Source: Limnohabitans sp.
Lineage (GTDB): Bacteria; Bacteroidota; Bacteroidia; Flavobacteriales; Flavobacteriaceae
Reading direction: 5' to 3'
Assembly (NCBI GenBank): GCA_030053945.1
Contig: JASGCW010000025.1
Coordinates: 1-47,570 of the forward strand
Length of the DNA: 47,570 bases
Every line of letters starts with the position of its first letter. The first letter of the stretch is position 1. The position numbers were made by a program, and so were the translations under genes. The notes beneath the pieces were generated by a model. That model was not told the DNA's origin and made no database searches. It saw only the letters and a list, made by a program, of their open reading frames with translations. Shown piece by piece: positions 24,582 through 31,982 of the stretch.

Positions 24582-25068
24582 TAAGTTCTTTAAAAAAAAG
24601 AAAACTTCTAAGTCTTATGTAATTAAAAAAACAGAAGTTTTATCTGTTAATTCTCAACTAGAAAGATTAAAATCTAGTTTTCCTAATTTAGAAATTATTG
24701 AATCAACTAAATTAAGATTTGAAATAATATTAAAACTTAGACCACATATTTTTAGTAGAGAATATGATGTGAAAATTATTCATGAAAGGGGTAGTGTTTC
24801 TGTTTTTATTGTAAATGAAAAATTAAAGATTGCACAAAATAGAAATAAATTACCTCATGTTTGGAATAATGAAGAACAAAAAATTTGTTTGTATTCTAAA
24901 GATGGTGGAAAATGGAGTAGTGATAAATCTATTGTCTCTACAATTATACCTTGGGCTTCTGAATGGTTGTATTACTATGAGATTTGGTTAATTGATGGTA
25001 ATTGGAACGGAGGCGGACATGATGAATACTCTAACGAAAATGAAGAAAAAAATGAAGAAAAAATTTAA
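24574..25068 (+). CDS. CBASS E2-like protein (type II-short Cap2)
   Basis: 164 aa. Ubiquitin-conjugating-enzyme-like fold: a beta sheet (ILKLRPHIFSREYDVKIIH, VSVFIV) then PHVWNNEEQKICLYSKDGGKWS, where Cys105 is the likely catalytic cysteine, and the conserved C-terminal IIPWASEWLYYYEIWLIDGNWNGGGHDE. No E1 or JAB domain, so this is the E2-only layout. I chose the ATG at 24574 (MSSKFFKKKK), overlapping the CD-NTase stop by 8 bp; an upstream in-frame start (24529) would overlap far more. In a Serratia type II-short system a single E2 modifies the CD-NTase C terminus; I infer the same here. Confidence 0.87.
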   Translation: MSSKFFKKKKTSKSYVIKKTEVLSVNSQLERLKSSFPNLEIIESTKLRFEIILKLRPHIFSREYDVKIIHERGSVSVFIVNEKLKIAQNRNKLPHVWNNEEQKICLYSKDGGKWSSDKSIVSTIIPWASEWLYYYEIWLIDGNWNGGGHDEYSNENEEKNEEKI

Positions 25069-26077
25069 AATACTATCTATTGATGGTGGCGGGATTAAAG
25101 GTGTTTTTCCCGCCTTTTATTTAGCTTTAATAGAGCAAGAATTAGCTAAAAGAGACGATGGAAAAACTAAAATAAAAGACCATTTTGATTTAATTACTGG
25201 AACTTCGACTGGTGGAATAATTGCTCTTGCTTTATCCCTTGGAATTCCAGCTAAAGAGATTTATGAACTTTATCTTAAAAATGCAAAATGTATATTTGGG
25301 AATAAAAAATCTTTCTTTTTTGGACAATTATATAATTCTGCTCATGAGAGAGATTTTTTAGAAAAATTAGTTAGAGATAAGTTTAGAGAATATTACAACG
25401 GCGAAGACCCTAGAATAAAAGATTGTTTAACTAATGTTGCCATTCCAATATATGATTTAATAAAAGGTAATCCTAGTGTAATAAAATCTCCATATCATCC
25501 AAATTTTAAGAGAGATTTACATATCCCTGCGTATAAAGTTGCGATGGCGACTTCTGCAGCACCAACTTACTTTGACCCTTATTCATCAGATTATATTGAT
25601 TTAGATGGTATGGAGAGACCATTTAAAAATAAAGTAGATGGAGGTATTATGGCTAATAATCCAACTATTATTGGGATTTTAGAAGCTACTAAAACATTTG
25701 GAAAAAATTTATCAGATTTGGAGATTTTATCGTTGGGAACTGGCTATAAAAAATTTACTGAGGGCGATTCAAATAGAAAAGAATGGGGATTATTATATTG
25801 GATGAAAAAAGACAAAAGAAAAAGACTTATTGAACTATTCATGCAAAGTCAATCTCAACTCGTAGAAAACTATATTAGTTTATTATATCAAGGTGTTGAC
25901 AAGACTGAAAAAGATAATCCGAATTTTGTATATGATAGAATAAATGTTTTATTATGCGAAGATGATTTGATTGAAATGGACGAAAGCGATTCAGAGAGAA
26001 TTAAAAGTTTTGCCGAGTTAGCATTAGCCGAATTTCATGAAAAAGGTACGAATATTTTAAAAAATCATTTTTATTAG
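25052..26077 (+). CDS. capV: Patatin-like phospholipase effector CapV
   Basis: 341 aa. It degrades membrane phospholipids once bound by the CBASS signal, which kills the infected cell. Oxyanion loop DGGGIKG (residues 11-17), nucleophile elbow GTSTGG with Ser52, and the dyad Asp196 in VDGGIMANNP are all intact, so it should be active. I chose the ATG at 25052 (MKKKFKILSIDGGG), overlapping the E2 stop by 17 bp; upstream in-frame ATGs (24992, 25040) would add a poorly conserved, coiled tail. The overlap suggests translational coupling with the E2. Confidence 0.92.
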   Translation: MKKKFKILSIDGGGIKGVFPAFYLALIEQELAKRDDGKTKIKDHFDLITGTSTGGIIALALSLGIPAKEIYELYLKNAKCIFGNKKSFFFGQLYNSAHERDFLEKLVRDKFREYYNGEDPRIKDCLTNVAIPIYDLIKGNPSVIKSPYHPNFKRDLHIPAYKVAMATSAAPTYFDPYSSDYIDLDGMERPFKNKVDGGIMANNPTIIGILEATKTFGKNLSDLEILSLGTGYKKFTEGDSNRKEWGLLYWMKKDKRKRLIELFMQSQSQLVENYISLLYQGVDKTEKDNPNFVYDRINVLLCEDDLIEMDESDSERIKSFAELALAEFHEKGTNILKNHFY

Positions 26078-26160
26078 TTTTCCCCTAATTATTCCCCTTG
26101 AATATTTTACAATTTAGAAAAATGTAGTAAATTTGTGGGGTGAAGGCTTAAAGTTACGAC
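26078..26160. other. Right end of the island, C-run motifs
   Basis: Short segment with TTTTCCCCT, ATTCCCCTT and GTGGGGTG in 60 bp between capV and attR. Such iterated C/G runs could be recombinase arm sites. Confidence 0.4.
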
Positions 26161-26216
26161 CCTGTCGAGGTCACAAAATTAAAGTCTGCTTAACGGCAGA
26201 CTTTTTGTTTTTTACC
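26161..26216 (+). repeat. Right attachment-site repeat (attR)
   Basis: Copies the last 13 bases of tRNA-Arg (CCTGTCGAGGTCA) plus the original terminator. The sequence just before (AAGTTACGAC) does not fold into a tRNA, so this is a fragment only. Confidence 0.85.
26181..26213 (+). terminator. Displaced tRNA-Arg terminator (right copy)
   Basis: Stem AAAGTCTGC (26181-26189) with GCAGACTTT (26196-26204), then TTGTTTTTT. It now terminates transcription leaving capV. Confidence 0.85.
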
Positions 26217-26295
26217 TAATAATTCTTTTAAAATCTCAATTTTCAAAACTAGAACTGTAAACTAAATTCCCTTTCTTTGCAGAAAATATTTTACA

Positions 26296-26865
26296 ATGCA
26301 CGATTTTATTTTCGATAAAAATTTTGACCAAATCATTTACGACAAATACGAACTCACCAATAAAGAATTTGAAAACTGTACCTTTACAGACTGTGATTTG
26401 ACTCAAGCGTTTTTTACAGGAACTACATTTGTAGATTGTACCTTCAAGAATTGTAACTTCAAAGATGCTAAAATTGGTCACGTAGGCTTACGAAATGTGA
26501 TGTTTGTAGAATGTAACTTTACCAGTGTAAACTTTGCGATGACAGATCAAGTCATTTATGAATTTCATTTTACCAATTGCTTACTTGACTATGCTCAGTT
26601 TTATAAATTAAAACTTAAAGGAATACAATTTACCAATTGCAGTATGGTATCGGTAGATTTTATGGAAAGCGATTTGACTGAAGCATTATTCGACAATTGT
26701 AATTTACGTCTTGCGGTTTTCTCTGATACCAATCTTACCAAAGCGGATTTTTATTCGAGTCAAAATTTCTCTATAAATCCAGAGAAAAACAAACTCAAAA
26801 AGGCTATTTTTTCGCAAGAAAATATAAAAGGATTATTAGACAAATATGAGATTATAATAAAATAA
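26296..26865 (+). CDS. Pentapeptide-repeat protein
   Basis: 189 aa built of A(D/N)LxX-type pentapeptides, for example CTFTDCDLTQAFFTGTTFVDCTFKNCNFKDAKI and later ALFDNCNLRLAVFSDTNLTKADFYSS. These stack as a right-handed square beta-helix. The Qnr-type quinolone-resistance proteins are the same fold, but nothing here shows DNA-gyrase protection, and the repeat count (about 25) is smaller than for Qnr. N- and C-terminal caps are present. It lies just outside the CBASS island and may be older chromosomal content. Confidence 0.85.
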   Translation: MHDFIFDKNFDQIIYDKYELTNKEFENCTFTDCDLTQAFFTGTTFVDCTFKNCNFKDAKIGHVGLRNVMFVECNFTSVNFAMTDQVIYEFHFTNCLLDYAQFYKLKLKGIQFTNCSMVSVDFMESDLTEALFDNCNLRLAVFSDTNLTKADFYSSQNFSINPEKNKLKKAIFSQENIKGLLDKYEIIIK

Positions 26866-27213
26866 TAAAATGAGCTATTCATCCAGTTATATTGACAAAA
26901 AAATTACAAAATACAAAGCTCAAAAAATCTCAAATCAATAAAACGAACCTCTAAAAAGACCAAGCTAAATTAGCAACACATTACTAACACCCGTCTCATT
27001 TCTTTTTAGCTAAAGTAAAAAGAAGTAGTATATATTTCCCTATTACCTCAAAACACAACCAGAACCAACTGTATTTTAACAAAATGTACGGAAAAACCGT
27101 ATTGCTATTATGTTAGAGATAATTATTTTTACATCAGACAAACAAACAAAAAAACAAACAACCTATTTTCCTATTTTTTTAAAAAATAGGAAAATAGACA
27201 AAACAACCAAACT
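26866..27213. other. Gene-free stretch before the PSD-like gene
   Basis: Apart from a doubtful 23-codon frame (26871-26942) I see no coding sequence. The 35-bp palindrome at 27163-27197 lies at its end. Confidence 0.65.
27163..27197 (+). promoter_or_regulatory. Near-perfect 35-bp palindrome before the PSD-like gene
   Basis: 17-bp arms CTATTTTCCTATTTTTT and AAAAAATAGGAAAATAG around one T, ending 16 bp before the ATG at 27214. As RNA it would form a hairpin in the leader; as DNA it could be an operator. Confidence 0.6.
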
Positions 27214-28554
27214 ATGCTAAATCACGGATTAACACCTTTTAACATACAAAGTGGTTGGATTCCTGAGCCTTCGAGAGAATCTTTCAGAGAATTTTTTGAA
27301 ATGATTCTAAAAACTGAGCCTCAGAAATTATCACCTAGTGTTCAAGCACTTAAAGAATTAATAGAAGGCAATGATGTTTTACAATATTTAGCAAATAATG
27401 CCTTCAAAGAGAATGGCAATATTATTCACGCTCATCAATCTACAAAAGAAGCTCCAATACCAAGAATACCTAACTTAGATGTTCTTTTGTATGGATTTAA
27501 CACTTTATTGAATTTAGCACCACAATTTATAAACAACGATTTAGTTGGTTTACCATTTTCGGCATTTGTTGTTGGAATAGATGCAACTCTTGGAGGTAGT
27601 ACTTTATTTAGACTTCCTATGTTTAATGAAAAAATGAAAGCTATTTTAGATGAGTGGTCAATATTTTTGCAGTCCTCTGCAACAGATTGGCTTTTTGCAG
27701 AAGAAGGCAAACAATGGCTATCCGACACAGCAAAAAAACAATACGATTATCCGCTATGGGAAAAAGACTCAGAAACTTTGCCCTATTGGAAATCTTGGGA
27801 TTCTTTCTTTACAAGAAACTTCAAAGACCCGAAATCTTCAAGACCAATCGCAGGACCAGATACTAACCAAGTTGTAATTTGTCCAAATGATGGATCGTTA
27901 TTTTGTTGGCAACCGCAAGTTCAGAAAAAGGATGTTTTTTGGCTAAAAGGAATGCCTTACTCGCTAGATGATATTTTTAGCTCTACAGATCCTGAACAAG
28001 ACAAAATAATTAAAGAATATAAACTAACTGAAATGTTTGAAAATGGATATGTTTTTCAAACATATTTAAACCCTTACAATTTTCATCGTTGGTGGGTTCC
28101 TGTTAATGGCACTGTGCTTTTTGACCCTTTGGTAATTCCAGGTTGCTTTTTTAGTAAACTAGTACTTCCAGATTATGGTGGCGCTACAACAGCTTCTACT
28201 CCATATTTAGCAGAAGCTAATGCACGAGGACTAATTGTATTTGACACGCCAGATTTCGGAAAAGTATGCTGTATCCCTTTAGGAATGAGTGAAGTCTCTA
28301 CAGTTACATTTGACTCAGCGATGACTAAGGGGGCAACCGTTCAAAAAGGACAAGAAATGGGTATGTTTCATTATGGAGGATCTTCATTTGTTGTAATTTA
28401 TCAAAATCTGCCTGACAAGCAGTTAGTATTTATGAATGACAAAGGTGAGTATTACCCACCACAACCACCACCACCTGGAAGCAGTGCTGGAGCTAGTAAT
28501 TACGGCACAAACATAGGCTCTCAAATTGGTCAATGGTTTTGTAAATGCGAATAA
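27214..28554 (+). CDS. PSD-like decarboxylase with an N-terminal PSDC domain
   Basis: 446 aa. Residues ~95-205 look like the PSDC domain found ahead of some phosphatidylserine decarboxylases (SIFLQSSATDWLFAEEGKQWLSDTAKKQ, then WKSWDSFFTRNFK). The catalytic core has D226 in CPNDGS, H291 in NPYNFHRWW, and the self-cleavage motif GGSS at 388-391 in place of LGST, which would yield the pyruvoyl group. Soluble, no transmembrane anchor. The combination is like fungal amino-acid decarboxylases (for example tryptophan decarboxylase PsiD), so an amino acid may be the substrate rather than PS. The tail (400-446) is Pro/Gly/Ser rich. Confidence 0.85.
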   Translation: MLNHGLTPFNIQSGWIPEPSRESFREFFEMILKTEPQKLSPSVQALKELIEGNDVLQYLANNAFKENGNIIHAHQSTKEAPIPRIPNLDVLLYGFNTLLNLAPQFINNDLVGLPFSAFVVGIDATLGGSTLFRLPMFNEKMKAILDEWSIFLQSSATDWLFAEEGKQWLSDTAKKQYDYPLWEKDSETLPYWKSWDSFFTRNFKDPKSSRPIAGPDTNQVVICPNDGSLFCWQPQVQKKDVFWLKGMPYSLDDIFSSTDPEQDKIIKEYKLTEMFENGYVFQTYLNPYNFHRWWVPVNGTVLFDPLVIPGCFFSKLVLPDYGGATTASTPYLAEANARGLIVFDTPDFGKVCCIPLGMSEVSTVTFDSAMTKGATVQKGQEMGMFHYGGSSFVVIYQNLPDKQLVFMNDKGEYYPPQPPPPGSSAGASNYGTNIGSQIGQWFCKCE

Positions 28555-28594
28555 TTATTAAGATACTTTTTTTCACTCAAATAAACACTAAAAT

Positions 28595-28635
28595 GCCAAA
28601 AGTAATTTGCGATAAAAATGCAACTTACTTTTGGC
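28595..28635 (+). terminator. Hairpin between the PSD-like gene and its follower
   Basis: GCCAAAAGTAATTTGC (28595-28610) pairs with GCAACTTACTTTTGGC (28620-28635), 15 of 16 positions. It has a 9-base spacer and weak T-rich tail, so it may attenuate rather than stop. Confidence 0.6.
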
Positions 28636-28654
28636 TCTAAAAACTTAAAATTCT

Positions 28655-29161
28655 ATGTGTATAACAATGACAATCACTTACAGAGCCACGAAAGATGATT
28701 CTATCATTGTAACGCATTATAATGATAATCAAAAATTACAATACGTGGCTACGCAAAATGATTCTAAAGAAAATAATAAAGAAGCTGGTCTTTTTAGTCT
28801 AGTAATAAAAAATCAAATTGGAAACCCGCAAAAAATTAGCCGAGACACAATAGTGTGGAGATTCAATTTTTTAAACAATTGGTTCAAACTTTGTTTTCAA
28901 AGGCTGCACCATAAAGATATCCTCCCATTACAATCAAAAATTGAACAAAAACAAATCGACCTTATTAATAAATGGGAGGAATCTAATTTTAGTGTAAAAA
29001 AATTAACCAAAGTTAGCGAAGAAAAAGCTAATAAACTAGTAAATGAATGGTCGCAATTAGCCGACAATCTAATCGTAAAGCACTCTGATGGATACATTAA
29101 CCGTAAACCAACCAAACCAAAAAACAAATCTGCCATAGGCATCCGTTATCCATCAGATTAG
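28655..29161 (+). CDS. Uncharacterised 168-aa protein beside the PSD-like gene
   Basis: No family recognised. It has a beta-rich N-terminal third (TYRATKDDSIIVTHY) and helical remainder with a basic, asparagine-rich C terminus (NRKPTKPKNKSAIGIRYPSD). Start at 28655 or the in-frame ATG four codons later. No signal peptide, no membrane span. It follows the PSD-like gene by 100 bp in the same direction; a link is inferred from position only. Confidence 0.55.
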   Translation: MCITMTITYRATKDDSIIVTHYNDNQKLQYVATQNDSKENNKEAGLFSLVIKNQIGNPQKISRDTIVWRFNFLNNWFKLCFQRLHHKDILPLQSKIEQKQIDLINKWEESNFSVKKLTKVSEEKANKLVNEWSQLADNLIVKHSDGYINRKPTKPKNKSAIGIRYPSD

Positions 29162-29741
29162 TTTAAAATAACTGGGTAAAAATACCCTTGCAGATATAGC
29201 ATAACTAATTAAAAAATGAGACACGTTAAATAAACAACCCAAAAGAATTACTATGAAACATAAATACTTTTAATCCCAATTTACCATAAGAAATTACTGT
29301 AGGAAAAGCTCAAAATTTTGAGTTTAACTTTCCTCAAAATTGTATCAAGACAAACTACTATCAAAACAGATATCTAGATAACTTGAGATGCAATTTTCAA
29401 AAATTAGTTTTTTTTATTTTTTATTTTTTATTTTTTTTTTAAGTTCTATACTATTCTAATTTAGAATTTTATAAAACAAGTTTTATTTCATTTCTCTCCA
29501 TTTAAATATAGAAATGAATAATGAGTATTTTTTTTTTGTTAAGACTTGAAAGCTTTGTAGTAATACAAGGCTTTCTTGTTTTTAAAAATTGTTTGAAACT
29601 ACCAACAATAATTACTAATAATCGATAAAGATAAATGTTAAAAACTCATAGGCTTTGTGAATAACAATATTTTCAATACTCTTTCTGTTTTTGTACTTTT
29701 AAGAAGACATATTAAGCTTTTATTAAATTGAGAATCACTTA
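29162..29741. other. Longest gene-free stretch; AT-rich
   Basis: 580 bp with frequent stops in all frames. It includes a small GGGTA/TACCC hairpin (29174-29187) after the 168-aa gene and poly-T tracts near 29400-29440. It could be a decayed gene or insertion remnant, but I see no recognisable fragment. Confidence 0.6.
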
Positions 29742-30506
29742 ATGAAAATAGAAATTTGCAAATTATGTTTAAAAGAAAAAGTTTTGAGAAATTCTCATAT
29801 ACTTCCCGAATTTATGTATCAAAATTTGTATAATTCAGATATTCGCAGATTTTATAGTTTTTCTGTGGATCTTGACGTTAAAGAAAATTCTAAAAGTAGA
29901 ATAGAGCAAAAAGGAATTAGAGAATTTTTGTTGTGTCAAAGTTGTGAAACTCAATTAAGTCGATATGAACTTTATGCCTGTGAAACAATATATGGCAAAA
30001 ACTTAAAAAATAAAACTTATATTGTAAAAGTCTCACAAACAGATGATTTAAAATATTTTACTTATGAATATGCAGGTTTTGACTATGTGACTTTTAGACT
30101 TTTCCTATTATCAATTTTATGGAGATTAATTATTTCTACAACATTTAAAACTCCAAAAATTGACACGGATACAATTGAAAGATTAAGATTAGCTATTTAT
30201 GAAGAAAATCCATTAGATTATGATGATTTTGGTTGTTTGTTACAGGTTATTAAATACAAAAAAGGGCAATTAGCAAAAGGATTTATTTTAGAACCATTTT
30301 TAACCAGTTCTGATGACACTGACATTCTTAATATTTTAATAGACGGTTTTATGTATAGTTCCCATTTAAACAAAATTCAAATAGAAAAAGAAAAAGTTTT
30401 TTTTCTAAAAAAAGACGGCACAATGACAATATTGGGAAGAGTAATATTTGAAGACAAAAATTTAATTAAAAAGATAGAGAGTGCATTTGAAATCTTTAAA
30501 AAATAA
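29742..30506 (+). CDS. HNH-like CxxC protein of unknown function
   Basis: 254 aa. CKLCLKEKVLRNSHILPEFMY followed ~60 residues later by LLCQSCETQ: two CxxC zinc knuckles with an SHILPEF stretch, the layout of HNH-like proteins encoded in accessory regions. The HNH nuclease active-site histidine pair is not obvious, so activity is uncertain. The remainder is helical and unassigned, with one short hydrophobic stretch (VTFRLFLLSILWRLII). The flanking gene-free sequence and position in an accessory run suggest it was acquired. Similar genes are sometimes seen near defence genes; that is inference. Confidence 0.65.
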   Translation: MKIEICKLCLKEKVLRNSHILPEFMYQNLYNSDIRRFYSFSVDLDVKENSKSRIEQKGIREFLLCQSCETQLSRYELYACETIYGKNLKNKTYIVKVSQTDDLKYFTYEYAGFDYVTFRLFLLSILWRLIISTTFKTPKIDTDTIERLRLAIYEENPLDYDDFGCLLQVIKYKKGQLAKGFILEPFLTSSDDTDILNILIDGFMYSSHLNKIQIEKEKVFFLKKDGTMTILGRVIFEDKNLIKKIESAFEIFKK

Positions 30507-30619
30507 ATGAAAAATATCTGTTTTCTAAAATATTTTTTTGAAACTCTTTGTAAAACCCTGCTAATTTTGAGCAAGAAATAAAATTCAAAACAAACACTTA
30601 AAAATCTTAAAAACCAAAT

Positions 30620-30919
30620 ATGCCCAATCTCATCAAATACTCCTTTTCTGCAACTATCTGGCAATATGATGGTCCTAATGGTTGGTATTTTGTGTCATTA
30701 CCACAGGATATTTCTAAAGAAATACGTGACAACCTAAAATGGCAAGAAGAAGGCTGGGGACGGTTAAAAGCATCTGCACAAATAGGCACTCACGAATGGA
30801 AAACAGCCATATGGTTTGACACCAAACAAAACACTTATCTCCTACCCTTAAAAGCTGATGTGCGTACTAAATGTAAACTTGAAAAAGGGCAAGAGATAAG
30901 TGTAACTATTTTTGTTTAG
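30620..30919 (+). CDS. DUF1905 domain protein
   Basis: 99 aa. The sequence SATIWQYDGPNGWYFVSLPQDISKEIRD...GRLKASAQIGTHEWKTAIWFDTKQNTYLLPLKADVRTKCKLEKGQEISVTI is the DUF1905 pattern (single beta-rich domain). Function unknown. Convergent with the nitroreductase gene; 9 bp between stops. Confidence 0.87.
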   Translation: MPNLIKYSFSATIWQYDGPNGWYFVSLPQDISKEIRDNLKWQEEGWGRLKASAQIGTHEWKTAIWFDTKQNTYLLPLKADVRTKCKLEKGQEISVTIFV

Positions 30920-30928
30920 TCTAATCTT

Positions 30929-31528
30929 TTAAACTTCACTAATAATTGTATTTAATGACAATCTAGATTTTGGTTTTAATTGTGGTTGGTTTGCATCTTC
31001 AAAATCTCGCTTTCCAATAGTTACTGCAAACAAAGGCTGATAATCTTTTAAATTAAGTATCTCTTTGTACTTGTCTTTTTCAATACCTTCCATAGAAGTG
31101 GAATCAATATTTAAACTTGCACAAGCCGACAAGAAAAAACCTAACGCCAAATACACCTGATGTTGTAACCAAGATTTAATTTCTGCTTCAGGTAGTGGTT
31201 TTATATATTGACGATAATATACTACTGCACCCTCTGGCAAATTTTCTTCAATTTGCTGTTCAAATTTTTCAATAGTATCAAGGGCACTAAAAACAATTGT
31301 ATGACTTGAATCTAAAACTTTCGGTGCATTAAAATAGGAAGCTGCTGCTAATTGTTTTTTAATTTCTTCATCAGATACAAAAGTAAAATGCCAGGGCTGA
31401 CTATTGATAGATGAAGGAGCTAATTGCAAAATACCTTTCAACTGATCAATATCTGCTCTAGACAATTTTTCAGTTGCATTGTATTTTTTTGTTGTGTAAC
31501 GCTCTTTGGCTAATTCTAAAAAATTCAT
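30929..31528 (-). CDS. Nitroreductase-family NAD(P)H oxidoreductase
   Basis: 199 aa FMN-dependent dimeric flavoprotein. ELAKERYTTKKYNA, ILQLAPSSINSQPWHFTFV (FMN binding) and the C-terminal YQPLFAVTIGKRDFEDANQPQLKPKSR region are typical. The substrate, such as a quinone or nitro compound, is not decidable. It is divergent from, and probably controlled by, the HxlR-type repressor next to it, a common nitroreductase/HxlR pairing that responds to electrophiles. Confidence 0.88.
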   Translation of the reverse strand: MNFLELAKERYTTKKYNATEKLSRADIDQLKGILQLAPSSINSQPWHFTFVSDEEIKKQLAAASYFNAPKVLDSSHTIVFSALDTIEKFEQQIEENLPEGAVVYYRQYIKPLPEAEIKSWLQHQVYLALGFFLSACASLNIDSTSMEGIEKDKYKEILNLKDYQPLFAVTIGKRDFEDANQPQLKPKSRLSLNTIISEV

Positions 31529-31546
31529 ATCATTTCATTTAAATTA

Positions 31547-31597
31547 AACTATACTTTTTATAGTTGCAAAAATATTTATAGTTTATTACATTTGCAA
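31547..31597. promoter_or_regulatory. Overlapping divergent promoters with an inverted repeat
   Basis: hxlR: TTG (31564-31566), 20-bp spacer, TACATTTG (31587-31594). Nitroreductase (minus): CAA at 31595-31597, 20-bp spacer, CAAAAATA (31567-31574), that is TTG-N20-TATTTTTG. The -7 box of each abuts the TTG of the other. Inverted repeat AACTATA (31547-31553)/TATAGTT (31559-31565) touches the hxlR TTG: a candidate HxlR operator. Confidence 0.7.
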
Positions 31598-31622
31598 TAA
31601 CGGTCAAAATGGATAGTAGCAA

Positions 31623-31979
31623 ATGTATAAGATAGATGATAAAGATTTTCCTTGTAGCACTAGCTTAACAATGAAATTTATAGGAGGTAAATGGAAAGCA
31701 GTAATTTTAATACATCTTTACAACAAAAAAAGGTATAGCGAATTACGCAAAGAATTACCTATGGTAACCGAAAGAACACTAAGTTTACAATTGAAAGAAC
31801 TGGAAACGGACGGACTAATTTCTAGAACTGTTTATACAAGCAAACCTCCATTAAAAGTTGAATATGAATTAACAAATTTTGGAAAAACACTTATCCCTCT
31901 ACTTGACGCTATGGCACAATGGGGTAAAACAACTGCTGAAAATCATTTAAAAATAGTCGTTGAGCCTTGTGTCTTATAA
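31623..31979 (+). CDS. HxlR-family transcriptional regulator
   Basis: 118 aa winged helix: CSTSLTMKFIGGKWKAVILIHLYNKKRYSELRKELPMVTERTLSLQLKELETDGLISRTVYTSKPPLKVEYELTNFGKTL. The N-terminal Cys (position ~10) matches the redox-sensing Cys of HypR/YodB-type members, so it may respond to quinones or disulfide stress. Divergent from the nitroreductase gene. Confidence 0.9.
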   Translation: MYKIDDKDFPCSTSLTMKFIGGKWKAVILIHLYNKKRYSELRKELPMVTERTLSLQLKELETDGLISRTVYTSKPPLKVEYELTNFGKTLIPLLDAMAQWGKTTAENHLKIVVEPCVL

Positions 31980-31982
31980 ATT

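Larger units (their letters stand above)
22617..26216. mobile_element. tRNA-Arg integrated CBASS island, 3.54 kb
   Basis: Bounded by near-identical direct repeats (22617-22673 and 26161-26216) that begin in the tRNA 3' end, the usual product of tyrosine-recombinase integration. The repeat-to-repeat distance is 3544 bp. Content is only four defence genes plus a 424-bp leader; there is no integrase, excisionase or replication gene. The tRNA is intact at the left, with the element supplying its 3' end. It is either moved in trans or the remnant of a larger element. Confidence 0.85.

Noticed and set aside
26296..26865. Quinolone-resistance Qnr call
   Set aside because: The pentapeptide fold is clear but nothing links this protein to gyrase protection.
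26871..26942. 23-codon frame after the pentapeptide gene
   Set aside because: Too short, low complexity, no homology recalled.
27435..27877. Overlapping frames within the PSD-like gene
   Set aside because: Off-frame shadows of a clear gene.
26991..29225. GTCTCATTT in inverted orientation flanking the PSD-like genes
   Set aside because: A 9-bp match in AT-rich DNA is within chance; no target duplication or longer terminal repeat is seen, so I do not call a mobile element.
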